Part shown: positions 43,400-51,898 of the stretch, one piece after another
Layout: each line of letters starts with the position of its first letter
Numbering within the stretch: position 1 is the first letter of the stretch
Source of the DNA: Deltaproteobacteria bacterium
GTDB taxonomy: Bacteria; Desulfobacterota; Syntrophia; Syntrophales; UBA2185
NCBI GenBank assembly: GCA_026388545.1
Contig: JAPLJS010000077.1
Span: forward strand, 1 to 54,752
Length of the DNA: 54,752 nt
Direction of reading: 5' to 3'
The notes under the pieces: generated by a model
Told to the model about the DNA's origin: nothing
Databases searched by the model: none
Seen by the model: the letters and a program-made list of their open reading frames with translations, nothing else
Program-made: the position numbers and the translations under genes

Positions 43400-45028
43400 T
43401 TAGGCAATTTTTTTCCGGATTGACTGGTAAATCTCCTCAACCGTAAAGCACGCTCCGTTGTACTTCAGAATGCAGTCGGATATGCTGAGGTCCAGTTCAC
43501 GCTTCAACAGCTTCGCAAATTGGCCCGTCGCATTATTTTCGATGTTTAGTAATCTCTTTTTAGAAAGATCGAAGGCCGCAACCATCTCCCCGGTAAGTGG
43601 AAATACCTGACTGAAATGGAGGGCTCCCATTTTTTTGCCGTCAGCACGAAATCTTTCCACGGCCTCTTTTACGATAAGCTTGTTGGAACCCCAGCACAGA
43701 AGAAACACATCCGCATCCCCATCACCAAAGAGTGTGGGCATTACGGCCTCTTTTTTGAGAAGCTCCATTTTCTTCAGCCTTTTGTCCACCATCCTGACCC
43801 GCAGATCGAGATCTTCCGTAATTTTACCTTCTTCCGTGTGCTCGTCGGAATCGACTTTTACCAGGGCATCACTTAACCCCGGATATGTCAACGGAGATAT
43901 GCCGTCGGGAACCAATTGATAGCGCTTATAACGAGCATCGTAGGTTTGATACTCCCGTTGACTTACATCTGTTGGGATTTCTTCTTCGATAACATGCATT
44001 GAATCGGCAAAATACTGATCCGTAAGAATAAAAACCGGCACCTGATACCTGTCTGCCAGTTCGAAACTCCTCTTGGCGAGGGCGACTGCCTCACCTATCG
44101 AACCGGGGGCGAATACTACACGTGGGAATTCTCCATGACCGGAATGCAAGACAAAATTAAGATCTCCCTGCTCGGTTCGTGTGGGCAGCCCGGTAGACGG
44201 TCCCGGTCTCTGTGCCTCTATAATCACGATAGGCGTTTCCGTCATACCGGCCAATGAAACCGCCTCCTGCATGAGGGCAAAACCGCCGCCGGAAGTGGCC
44301 ACCATTGAGCGCAGTCCGGCATAGGAGGCGCCGAGGGCCATATTAATTGCGGAAATTTCATCTTCCGCCTGCTCAAAATGAACGGGTAACTCCAGGGAAG
44401 CTCTCGATATATACATCATGATTGACGTTGCCGGCGTCATCGGATAACCCGCCATGAACTGGCAACCACCGAGGAGGGCCCCCAGGGCCAGGGCCTGATT
44501 GCCGTCAAATTTCAACCGCGCCCCTGCTTTCGGAATCACCGGCGCCGTGTTGGTTAAATTCCAGCGTTCGGAAAAGGCAAACCCTGTCTGCAGTTTATCA
44601 ATAAGCTGAGGATCATTTACTGCTTTTGCCATAGATTCCTGTGTACAGCCGATAACACCGAAAATGATTCCCACCATGATCGAATTACCCGCAATAGCTG
44701 ATTTATACGTATCAACAGCCGCTTTTTCGATCTCCTGCACGTGCTTGCTTGACAGGAAAATCCCGCCTTTTTTCAGGTCGGGCTTATGCCTGGCTTCCGT
44801 TTCTTCGTCCAGGGCTATGATCATATCCCAATCCTTTCCGCTCAAAGCGCTTACAGGCTCATCGGCAACACGGAACATGTGAAAATTGTGGCCACCTCGG
44901 ATTCGGGACATGTAGTTCTTCGTCGCGAAATAACAGTAATTAAGCCGGGCAAGGAGCTCTATCAATTCATTTTCGATTGAAGCAAGCCCCTGTCCCGCCT
45001 CTCCCCCTACCAATAGATTAAATTCCAT
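43400..45028 (-). CDS. korA: 2-oxoacid:ferredoxin oxidoreductase alpha subunit with fused gamma domain
   Basis: 542 residues. Residues 1 to about 190 are a gamma domain (FNLLVGGEAGQGLASIENEL, YMSRIRGGHNFHMFR). The rest is the alpha subunit: QALALGALLGGCQFMAGYPM, HFEQAEDEISAINMALGASY, MVATSGGGFALMQEAV, GPSTGLPTRTEQGDL. It is the canonical gamma-alpha fusion of two-subunit enzymes. GGAGG precedes ATG 45028. Its co-transcribed partner is korB downstream. The shared promoter should lie between 45028 and 45265, where a TATTGCAA inverted repeat was found. Confidence 0.9.
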   Translation of the reverse strand: MEFNLLVGGEAGQGLASIENELIELLARLNYCYFATKNYMSRIRGGHNFHMFRVADEPVSALSGKDWDMIIALDEETEARHKPDLKKGGIFLSSKHVQEIEKAAVDTYKSAIAGNSIMVGIIFGVIGCTQESMAKAVNDPQLIDKLQTGFAFSERWNLTNTAPVIPKAGARLKFDGNQALALGALLGGCQFMAGYPMTPATSIMMYISRASLELPVHFEQAEDEISAINMALGASYAGLRSMVATSGGGFALMQEAVSLAGMTETPIVIIEAQRPGPSTGLPTRTEQGDLNFVLHSGHGEFPRVVFAPGSIGEAVALAKRSFELADRYQVPVFILTDQYFADSMHVIEEEIPTDVSQREYQTYDARYKRYQLVPDGISPLTYPGLSDALVKVDSDEHTEEGKITEDLDLRVRMVDKRLKKMELLKKEAVMPTLFGDGDADVFLLCWGSNKLIVKEAVERFRADGKKMGALHFSQVFPLTGEMVAAFDLSKKRLLNIENNATGQFAKLLKRELDLSISDCILKYNGACFTVEEIYQSIRKKIA

Positions 45029-45126
45029 AGAGACCTCCCCTTTTACATATGAATCCGCAGTGAGCGGATACGATGAATAATTTCCATAAGGCTCGAATTT
45101 TCACTCAGCATCCTGATAGTGCATGA

Positions 45127-45153
45127 TATTGCAAGACGAAACTCTTTGCAATA
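45127..45153. promoter_or_regulatory. Inverted repeat in the korAB/panE divergent region
   Basis: TATTGCAA (45127-45134) and TTGCAATA (45146-45153), exact arms of eight with an 11-base spacer. It lies between the divergent korA and panE genes, so it may be an operator acting on one or both. No regulator gene is adjacent; a Crp/Fnr-family gene at 46205 is a candidate, but its site would be unlike this. Confidence 0.45.
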
Positions 45154-45264
45154 CGATTTACCGTCTCACCCCTTTCCGTCTCTTCAACCAATCTCAGCAA
45201 TCATTGTATTTATTCCCTTTTTGATGTAATGTACCTAGTGTTCGTCATTGAAGAGGAGGATTCT

Positions 45265-46191
45265 ATGAAAGTCGCGATCATGGCAACAGGCGGAGTCGGA
45301 GGATATTACGGAGGGCTGCTTGCACAAACCGGGCAGGACGTAACCTTCATCGCGCGCGGGGCACATCTTCAGGCCATCCGTGAGAAAGGTCTTCACATAA
45401 AAAGCGTCCATGGAGATTTCCAAATCGTGCCCGCCAAAGCAACCGATAACCCTTCCGAGGTCGGGCCGGTGGACGTGATACTCTTTGCGACCAAGACGCA
45501 TCAGACCGACGAAGCGGCAAAACTGATCAAACCGATGGTCGGCCGGGATACAGTGATCATTTCGCTCCAGAACGGTATAGACGCAGCGGATCGCATCGGC
45601 GACGTGGCAGGAAGGGAACACATGTTGGGCGGAGCGACGTGGCTTTCCGCAGCGATTGAAGCGCCGGGCGTAATCGGCCAGTACAGCCAGTTCCGCCGTA
45701 TCGTGCTGGGCGAGTTCAACGGCCGGACGACGCCGCGGCTGGATGAGGTTTACTCCATGCTGCAAGCAGCCGGCGCAACCGTTGAAGTTAGCGACAATAT
45801 CCTGAAAGTCCTGTGGACAAAATTTGTGTTTATCGCACCCGTCATGGCGATGGGAAGCCTGACGCGAGTTACATTCGGCGAGTACCGCAGTGTGCCGGAA
45901 GCGCGCGCCGTGCTGACCGAGGCCATCGGCGAAGTGGCTGCGGTTGCACAGGCAAGAGGCGTGACGCTCGATACAGATGTGGTAGAAAAGACACTCGCGT
46001 TTATTGACAGCAGCGCACCGGGCATAAAGCCTTCGATGCAGCGCGATGTGGAATCAGGAAAGCCATCCGAACTGGAATCGATGATCGGCGTAGTCGTACG
46101 CATGGGCGCTCAACACAACGTGTCCACGCCGGTGATGCAGTTCGCTTACGCAATGCTCAAGCCGGGAAATTTGAAAGCGCAGCAGGTCTGA
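45265..46191 (+). CDS. 2-dehydropantoate 2-reductase (PanE-like)
   Basis: 308 residues from ATG 45265 with AGGAGG upstream. NADP-binding MKVAIMATGGVGGYYGGLLA and the ARGAHLQAI segment that selects NADPH. The catalytic Lys motif is LWTKFVFIAPVMA, with conserved GIKPSMQRDVESGKPSELE at the end. It reduces ketopantoate to pantoate for coenzyme A. Many related reductases act on other substrates, so panE identity is likely but not certain. It is convergent with the Crp/Fnr gene. Confidence 0.8.
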   Translation: MKVAIMATGGVGGYYGGLLAQTGQDVTFIARGAHLQAIREKGLHIKSVHGDFQIVPAKATDNPSEVGPVDVILFATKTHQTDEAAKLIKPMVGRDTVIISLQNGIDAADRIGDVAGREHMLGGATWLSAAIEAPGVIGQYSQFRRIVLGEFNGRTTPRLDEVYSMLQAAGATVEVSDNILKVLWTKFVFIAPVMAMGSLTRVTFGEYRSVPEARAVLTEAIGEVAAVAQARGVTLDTDVVEKTLAFIDSSAPGIKPSMQRDVESGKPSELESMIGVVVRMGAQHNVSTPVMQFAYAMLKPGNLKAQQV

Positions 46192-46204
46192 GAAACCCTT
46201 CGGA

Positions 46205-46921
46205 TCACAAAAGATCAGTATTTTTGATAAAGTCAGGTTTAAGAATAATATACTTTTTTTCCAGTATTTCAATCTCCCCCGCTTGAACGAAACGGCTTAT
46301 GGCACGGGTCACCGTTTCTCTCGCGGTAGTTGCGAGATTGGCAATGTCCTGGTGCGTAAGTCTTAAATTGATTATTGTTCCTCTCGGATCGTTAACCCCG
46401 AACTGGTCGCCGATATTTATCAGCACCATCCGTATCCGCTGATCGGCGTCCGCAAAGCTCAAGACCTTGAGCATTAACCATGCCTCTCTTAATCGCGAGC
46501 AGAGCATGGAAATAATTTCCATAAGGGCCTTTCTATTCTGCAGCAGATGGTTCTCAAAATCTTGTTTTGAGATAAAGCCGACCCTCGTGTCCTCAATAGC
46601 CACAACGGTAGCCGGCGCCGTCATCCCATCGAGTATTGCCATTTCACCAAAGAAATCACCTCTTTTACGAATAGCGAGAATCATCTCCTGGCCATCGGCG
46701 CTGATTTGTATGGCCTTTACCTTACCGGAATAAACAAAATAGAGGTAATTGAGCGTATCCGCTTCGTGCAGGATAACCTGGTTTTTTAAGAAGTCTTTTT
46801 CAATAATGTGGTTTTTGAATACGGCTAACTCAGTTTCCGAAAGGCAGGCCAAAAATGGGATTTTTTGAACAAGAAAATCAAACTGTGTTTTCTGCGGCTT
46901 ATTATCTTTTTTATTACTCAT
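46205..46921 (-). CDS. Crp/Fnr-family transcription regulator
   Basis: 238 residues from ATG 46921; a start 13 codons earlier is possible. Cyclic-nucleotide-binding fold: YLYFVYSGKVKAIQI, GDFFGEMAILDGMTAPATVVA. HTH_Crp: LTHQDIANLATTARETVTRAI with recognition helix. No N-terminal or internal Cys cluster of Fnr type, so it is not obviously oxygen-sensing. The ligand is unknown. It stands alone. Confidence 0.85.
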   Translation of the reverse strand: MSNKKDNKPQKTQFDFLVQKIPFLACLSETELAVFKNHIIEKDFLKNQVILHEADTLNYLYFVYSGKVKAIQISADGQEMILAIRKRGDFFGEMAILDGMTAPATVVAIEDTRVGFISKQDFENHLLQNRKALMEIISMLCSRLREAWLMLKVLSFADADQRIRMVLINIGDQFGVNDPRGTIINLRLTHQDIANLATTARETVTRAISRFVQAGEIEILEKKYIILKPDFIKNTDLL

Positions 46922-47011
46922 GGCAGTAGAATACAATAAGTGCTGTCTTTTCCGCAACACCTGAAAAGTGATATAACCACCTTGTAATAGATAATTTCAG
47001 CATTTGCCGTT

Positions 47012-47191
47012 TTACTTCTTCTTATAGACATTCAATCCTATTTTCGCTTCCTCATACCCGGGAATGGAAACATTCCCTTCTGTTGATGCAATGATTATGG
47101 TCTTTCCCGAAGATGATGGACCAAATTCTTTTGTAAGATCAACCTGAATTGTCAGAACATTGCCTTCTACTTTCATTTCAACGTTTTTCAT
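47012..47191 (-). CDS. Small conserved protein of unknown function
   Basis: 59 residues from ATG 47191, with AGGAGG upstream. The sequence MKNVEMKVEGNVLTIQVDL continues to FGPSSSGKTIIIAS and GYEEAKIGLNVYKK. I have the impression this is a conserved small protein in many bacteria, but I do not recognise a function. No catalytic motif, no membrane segment. It diverges from the gene at 47419. Confidence 0.6.
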   Translation of the reverse strand: MKNVEMKVEGNVLTIQVDLTKEFGPSSSGKTIIIASTEGNVSIPGYEEAKIGLNVYKKK

Positions 47192-47264
47192 TTTTATCCT
47201 CCTGGTAAATATGAATCTTACATAGCTTACCACGCACAGATAATGGGTCAACAGAAAAAATATC

Positions 47265-47294
47265 TTGACAATAGAACGATTGTTCTATTACACT
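47265..47294 (+). promoter_or_regulatory. Promoter with palindromic operator between -35 and -10
   Basis: TTGACA (47265-47270), then an exact palindrome AATAGAAC-GATT-GTTCTATT (47270-47289), then TACACT (47289-47294). The operator core GAAC-N4-GTTC resembles Gram-positive LexA boxes and some TetR operators. The expected start is about 47301. Confidence 0.6.
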
Positions 47295-47418
47295 GCACCC
47301 ATGAGAGAAATTGAGGATAGCAGGTGTCGTGGCCGCCGTTATCAGGAAATATCATCTATAGCGTTTGGGTTACATAAAATAACAATACATTTTTCCGATA
47401 AGAAGAGAAGGACCGCTT

Positions 47419-47661
47419 ATGAGAGTCAAACATTTGAGAGTCTATGAATTAGACATTCCAACCAATACTGCCGACCGGATTCCCCGTATCATTTCAAGGA
47501 AGAGCGATATGACCAGGAAAATCAAGTATCTTATTGAAGAAACCGATTGGGACCAGGAAATCATGAAAGGGGGAAAATGGATTGATTTCTTCTGCTGGTC
47601 TGTACTTGGAATTGCGGCGCTGTATTTTGGTGTGGTCTGTTTGAGAATGTTAATCAGGTAG
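47419..47661 (+). CDS. Small membrane protein, unknown function
   Basis: 80 residues from ATG 47419 with AAGGA seven bases upstream. A basic N-terminus (RVKHLRVYEL) leads to one transmembrane helix near the C-terminus (WIDFFCWSVLGIAALYFGVV). No similarity recognised. The upstream region at 47265-47294 holds the promoter and operator described above. Confidence 0.5.
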   Translation: MRVKHLRVYELDIPTNTADRIPRIISRKSDMTRKIKYLIEETDWDQEIMKGGKWIDFFCWSVLGIAALYFGVVCLRMLIR

Positions 47662-47687
47662 ATTTTAAGGAAAAACAAGAAAGGAAA

Positions 47688-47804
47688 ATGGCGGTTTTGG
47701 CAGAGTGTCCAATATGCCGCAAGAAGTAAAACGCAAGTCACCGCTTTTGTGCTTGTGGTGAGAATTTGGTTAAGGTGGAAAAGTCAAAGAGGGCTAACCC
47801 TTGA
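47688..47804 (+). pseudogene. Remnant of a site-specific integrase N-terminus, adjacent to tRNA-Leu
   Basis: An ATG with GAAAGGA upstream starts MAVLAECPICRKK, then an in-frame TAA (47727-47729), then FCACGENLVKVEKSKRA before a final stop (47802-47804). CxxC and CxCG are the zinc-ribbon found at the N-terminus of many tyrosine-recombinase integrases in Desulfobacterota. The body of the integrase is missing. It ends 26 bases from the 3' end of tRNA-Leu, the usual insertion site of integrative elements. Confidence 0.5.
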
Positions 47805-47830
47805 CTGAGCTAACCACCCGATTTTATTAG

Positions 47831-47917
47831 TGGTGCCGAGGCCGGGACTTGAACCCGGACGGATTTTGTCCACTACCCCCTCAAGATAGCGTGTCTACCA
47901 TATTCCACCACCTCGGC
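47831..47917 (-). tRNA. tRNA-Leu (GAG anticodon)
   Basis: 87 nucleotides with encoded CCA. Acceptor stem GCCGAGG/CCTCGGC, anticodon stem-loop CTATC-TTGAGGG-GGTAG with anticodon GAG, long variable arm of leucine type, and TCCGGGTTCAAGTCCCGG T-arm region. It closely resembles E. coli leuU. It reads CTC and CTT codons. Confidence 0.95.
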
Positions 47918-47959
47918 ATTTGTTTTTGTTTCGCTAACAGTAGCGTTATAAAGAGCTGG

Positions 47960-47980
47960 ATTCCCGATCGGGTCGGGAAT
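47960..47980. repeat. ATTCCCGA hairpin, ATTCCGG repeat family
   Basis: Exact arms ATTCCCGA (47960-47967) and TCGGGAAT (47973-47980). Related to the tandem hairpins at 137-201. It lies between secG and tRNA-Leu. Confidence 0.6.
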
Positions 47981-47993
47981 GACTTTGAAAAAA

Positions 47994-48338
47994 CTATTTC
48001 TGTTGTACTGGCGGCGCCTGCTGTTCAGCGGCAGCCGGAGCTTTTTCTGCCGGCGCCGGCACTGTTTGCTGCTGTGTCTGCGGTACCGCTTTTTCCGTCA
48101 ATGACGACCCCCTGTGAAGTGCCGTGTATGACAGGGTAAGGGACGTCAACATAAAGACAGTGGCAATAATTGTTGTCATCTTTCCTAAAAAGGTTCCCGG
48201 ACCACTGCTCCCGAAAACTGTCTGACTTGATCCGCCAAAGGCCGCCCCCATGCTTGCCCCCTTGCCTGCCTGCAAGAGAACAACGAGGATCAAGACGACA
48301 CATGCCACAATATGCACGATCGTAAATACTATTTGCAC
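47994..48338 (-). CDS. secG: Preprotein translocase subunit SecG
   Basis: 114 residues, two membrane helices (VFTIVHIVACVVLILVVLLQ and TTIIATVFMLTSLTLSY) with the conserved LLQAGKGASMGAAFGGSSQTVFG between them. The tail is Ala/Pro/Gln-rich, longer than the core family. It supports the SecYE channel. GTG start at 48338 with AAAGGG upstream. Its place next to tpiA and tRNA-Leu is a common order. Confidence 0.9.
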   Translation of the reverse strand: MQIVFTIVHIVACVVLILVVLLQAGKGASMGAAFGGSSQTVFGSSGPGTFLGKMTTIIATVFMLTSLTLSYTALHRGSSLTEKAVPQTQQQTVPAPAEKAPAAAEQQAPPVQQK

Positions 48339-48366
48339 GTTATTATATCCCTTTAAAAAAATCCAT

Positions 48367-49116
48367 TTAAAATCGAATTATCCTGACAAACGAGTCAATA
48401 TCCAAACTCGCTCCCCCCACCAAAGCACCATCGATGTCCGCTTGGACCATAAGACCGCCGATATTACCCGGATTAACGCTTCCCCCGTAGATCACGGCGA
48501 TATCTTCTGAGACATCCCTTCCATATGCCTTGCCCATTACGTCACGAATGAATGCATGCACCTCCTGTGCCTGTTCAGGCGTCGCCGTCTTGCCGGTACC
48601 TATTGCCCAGACCGGTTCATAGGCAATGAAGAGGTGCCTTATATCATCAGTGGTCAAATTATTCAACCCCTCTTTTATCTGTTTTTCGACAACGGTAAAA
48701 GTCCTGCCTTCTTCCCGCTCTTCCAGAATTTCTCCGATACAGAATATCGGCCTCAAACCGAATGATAACGCGGTTTTGAGCTTCCTGTTGATGACATCAT
48801 TTTTTTCACCAAAGAGCGTCCGGCGTTCCGAATGGCCTACGATGACATACTCACACCCTGCGTCTATCAGCATGCCGGCAGACACTTCTCCTGTATATGC
48901 ACCTTCCGGCTTCTCATGGAGATTCTGGGCGGAAATACGAATCCCCGATTCCTTCAGCACCTCCGCAACAGCGTACAGTGCAGGAAAGGGGGGGGCAATA
49001 ACTACCTCCCTGTCATCATACCCTCTTTGCGCATTCTTCAATTGATTTGCAAAATCAACGGCTTCCCGGATCGTTTTGTGCATCTTCCAGTTGCCGGCAA
49101 TAAAGGGTCTTCTCAT
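48367..49116 (-). CDS. tpiA: Triosephosphate isomerase
   Basis: 249 residues from ATG 49116 (GGAG six bases before). AGNWKMHKT near the start, catalytic His in VIVGHSERR, catalytic Glu in FIAYEPVWAIGTGKTAT, phosphate loop YGGSVNPGNIGGL. It interconverts dihydroxyacetone phosphate and glyceraldehyde-3-phosphate in a TIM barrel. Its start lies just one base after the displaced stop of the broken gap gene. pgk, which often lies between gap and tpiA, is absent. Confidence 0.96.
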   Translation of the reverse strand: MRRPFIAGNWKMHKTIREAVDFANQLKNAQRGYDDREVVIAPPFPALYAVAEVLKESGIRISAQNLHEKPEGAYTGEVSAGMLIDAGCEYVIVGHSERRTLFGEKNDVINRKLKTALSFGLRPIFCIGEILEEREEGRTFTVVEKQIKEGLNNLTTDDIRHLFIAYEPVWAIGTGKTATPEQAQEVHAFIRDVMGKAYGRDVSEDIAVIYGGSVNPGNIGGLMVQADIDGALVGGASLDIDSFVRIIRF

Positions 49117-49117
49117 T

Positions 49118-49977
49118 TCATGCTCCAAACGATTTTTTTGCCATATAAAGGGCGAGATCCCTCATTCTGCATGCATACCCGCTTTCGTTATCATACCAGG
49201 AAAAAACCTTGACACGGTAACAGGCCGTGCCACTTCCACCACAAGATCAACCAGCGAAACGTTGGGGGTTGGAACTCTCAGCGCCACTCCGTCAAGCTTC
49301 CCTTTCAGTTCCGGAATTACCTGACCCACAGCAGTGGCTGCTCCCGTCGATGTCGGAACGATCGACATTGCAGCGGCCCGTCCCCTTCTCAAATCGCTGT
49401 GGGAGCCGTCCAGAAGCCTCTGATCCATTGTATAAGCGTGCGCGGTAGTCATAAAACCTCTGACAACCGTAAATTGATCGTGCAGGACCTTAACCACAGG
49501 CGCAAGACAGTTGGTGGTGCACGACGCATTGGATACGATATGATGTTTATCCGGATTGTAGGTCCCTTCATTAACACCCATAACGAATGTACCATCAACC
49601 CCCTTTCCGGGAACTGCCAGTATCACCTTCTTCGCCCCGGCGGACAAATGACCCGAAAGTTCATCTCTTTTTCTGAATTTACCCGTCGATTCAAAAATTA
49701 TCTGGGCGCCCAGTTCCCCCCAGGGGAGGCCTGCCAAGCCTGAAGTAATATTTGTTATTCTTATTCTTTTGCCATCTACCAGAAGATTGTCTCCGTCTAC
49801 CGCAACATCTGCTTTGATTTTACCATGAACAGAATCATATTTAAGAAGATGGGCAAGTGTCCCCGGCTTTGCTCTCGAATTAATAGCTACTATTTCGATT
49901 TCATCATGCCCCAGACACGCCCGGACGAGATATCTGCCGACCCTGCCAAAACCATTAATAGCAACTTTAACGCCCAT
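49118..49977 (-). pseudogene. gap: Glyceraldehyde-3-phosphate dehydrogenase, internal deletion and frameshift
   Basis: From ATG 49977 (AGGAGG upstream) the frame is a normal GAPDH for 254 residues: VAINGFGRVGRYLVRACLG, SNASCTTNCLAPVVKVLHD with the catalytic Cys, and HAYTMDQ with the catalytic His. At about 49213-49216 the frame breaks after VEVARPVT. Only the out-of-frame stretch VKVFSWYDNESGYACRM... down to 49118 restores the C-terminus. About 50 residues of the catalytic domain between these are missing. In the original frame the protein ends in 17 nonsense residues at 49162. This copy cannot be a normal GAPDH; another gap gene is expected, unless the assembly is wrong here. Confidence 0.82.
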
Positions 49978-50061
49978 GAAACACCTCCTCTTCAATTTTC
50001 AGATGATTCCACGTTTAAGAAAAACATATATATTCCGGCAACCATCCCAACCCTTTCCGCC

Positions 50062-50718
50062 TTACCTGCTTCTGGCAACACTGACCCTGTCACAGTATAT
50101 TTTAACGGGGCACCTGCTGCACAACGGTGAGACGGGAAGGCAGATGTGCCGACCAAATGCAACCATCAGGGTATTATATCTCATCCAGTATTCTGACGGC
50201 AGCTTGTTTCTCAGCGCATATTCCGTTTTCTCAGGGGTTTTTGTTCTGACATAGCCCAAACGATTTGATATCCTGTGGACATGCGTATCGACACATAACC
50301 CCTCTTTATTATATCCAAGAGTTACAACAAGATTGGCTGATTTCCTGCCAACACCCTTCAGGGTGAGTAACTGCTCGATGGTATCGGGCACACGTGAATC
50401 AAAGCGGTCAATCAATTCTCTGCAGATATACAGAATCGTTTTCGCCTTGTTTCGGTAAAAGCCAACAGGATATATAGCTTTGATGATCTCCTCTTCGGAG
50501 AGCTTTACCATATCCTCCGGGGTCACCGCCAGGGCTAAGAGTCGCTCCGTCGCTTTTGCAGTCACTTCATCCTTTGTCCTCAGACTCAGGATTGTTGATA
50601 CCAGGATCGTGAAGGGACCGCTATGCTTTTCGGCCAGCGAGGATACGATTGGCAGTTCCCATCTACTAAAATCTTTTTCAAGGTCGCGAATGACTTCCCT
50701 GATGTTTTTGTCATTCAT
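50062..50718 (-). CDS. nth: Endonuclease III
   Basis: 218 residues. Helix-hairpin-helix LLTLKGVGRKSANLV with the catalytic Lys (in GVGRKSA), catalytic Asp in CVDTHVHRISNRLG, and 4Fe-4S motif CLPVSPLCSRCPVKIYC (C-x6-C-x2-C-x5-C). A base excision DNA glycosylase/AP lyase for oxidised pyrimidines. Full-length and unremarkable. Confidence 0.95.
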   Translation of the reverse strand: MNDKNIREVIRDLEKDFSRWELPIVSSLAEKHSGPFTILVSTILSLRTKDEVTAKATERLLALAVTPEDMVKLSEEEIIKAIYPVGFYRNKAKTILYICRELIDRFDSRVPDTIEQLLTLKGVGRKSANLVVTLGYNKEGLCVDTHVHRISNRLGYVRTKTPEKTEYALRNKLPSEYWMRYNTLMVAFGRHICLPVSPLCSRCPVKIYCDRVSVARSR

Positions 50719-50778
50719 ATATGCTGCGCTTCAGCGTTGATGATCTCGAAATAGTGACTTTGTGCAAAGCAGTCGTTG

Positions 50779-51618
50779 TTAATCATACCCTTCTTCGTTG
50801 GCAAGCATATCAAGATGTAACGTAGCAATATCCTCGACATCGAGGTTGGCCTCTTCTTTTGATTCTCTGAAATCCACTATTTTTATATATCGCTTGCACT
50901 CATGACAAACATCAACCCGGTATTTTTCCTCTCCATCAATGCTGAAGAAGGCCAGTGTCTGCTGTTCCTCATTGCCGCAGAACGGACATTTGATGCGTCT
51001 GAAACGCCACTCAAATCCGCACTGTGTGCAAAAAAGATACCGCCTTCCCTCTTCCTCTCTTATTTCTCCGATCTTCGGTTCCTTGCTGCAGATCGGGCAG
51101 TATCCCTCATTCCATCCGGTCTCCGTAATGATTTTCCCGTACTTTTCTGCAACCTTTTCCAGGGCTGGTCTTAGACTTTCTTCAAGAAACAGATCAATGA
51201 GATCTATCACATCTTCGTCCAGATCGTCCGGAATATCATCATCATCATCATGGAGTGAACTGAAAGAGTCACAAATCATTTTTTCAAAATCGAAGCTGCC
51301 ATCTTGAATCTTTTGAACAATCTCTTTCGTTTCCCCGGGAACACGCTTTTCGGCAATTTCCAGGAGTGACAAAAAGTACTGTTTCGGTGCTGTCAGGTCA
51401 AAAGTTCCGTTAGCAAAATCAATAAGTGGTAATCCACCGGCTATTTTCTTCTTCATGAGTCCCTCATCTATCGGAAAGATAATCTCTTTCATCTTGCGCC
51501 GGTATTCTTCCCTGATAATTAATATTTCCCCAAGGATATCCAGTAGCTCGCTATAGTGGGGGGTTGTACTTTTGTATTTCTCGATGGTTTTTAACGCATC
51601 CTTCAACATTTTAGCCAT
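50779..51618 (-). CDS. fdhE: Formate dehydrogenase accessory protein FdhE
   Basis: 279 residues. The C-terminal zinc part has four CxxC pairs: CPICSKEP, FCTQCGFEW, KCPFCGNEE and VCHECKRY, the FdhE pattern. The N-terminal part is helical and acidic. FdhE helps assemble periplasmic formate dehydrogenase, probably by inserting or protecting its cofactor. No formate dehydrogenase structural genes are in the window. AAGGAG precedes the ATG. Confidence 0.85.
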   Translation of the reverse strand: MAKMLKDALKTIEKYKSTTPHYSELLDILGEILIIREEYRRKMKEIIFPIDEGLMKKKIAGGLPLIDFANGTFDLTAPKQYFLSLLEIAEKRVPGETKEIVQKIQDGSFDFEKMICDSFSSLHDDDDDIPDDLDEDVIDLIDLFLEESLRPALEKVAEKYGKIITETGWNEGYCPICSKEPKIGEIREEEGRRYLFCTQCGFEWRFRRIKCPFCGNEEQQTLAFFSIDGEEKYRVDVCHECKRYIKIVDFRESKEEANLDVEDIATLHLDMLANEEGYD

Positions 51619-51898
51619 TCAAACAAAATCTCCTTGTTTTTTATATTTAATATAATTGTATATATCCTTTCTGTGTCCGGTGCAAGCGATAAGTGTCGTC
51701 CATGATATCCCAAAGCCTCCATCACGGAAAGCTTGTCTCGTAATGAAGGTTAAAAGGGCACATCCTGAACACCCTTCTTAAAGCAGGCAACATCTGTATA
51801 AAGTTGATAAGTGGAAGATGTTATGCTATTCAAGAATCCTCTATTAGTTTAATTGATACGAGTGTCTATTTCAAGGCTTATTACCGATTGAAACGTAA
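51619..51898. other. Intergenic region
   Basis: 280 bases, AT-rich at its left end. No gene, no clear terminator. A promoter for the CcdA gene should be here but none is evident. Confidence 0.4.

Noticed and set aside
47301-47447. 48-codon frame after the palindromic promoter as a firm gene
   Set aside because: Only a leaderless start would support it; there is no recognisable product. It is kept as part of a finding, not as a feature.
48339-49117. pgk between gap and tpiA
   Set aside because: No phosphoglycerate kinase is present; the interval is fully taken by tpiA.
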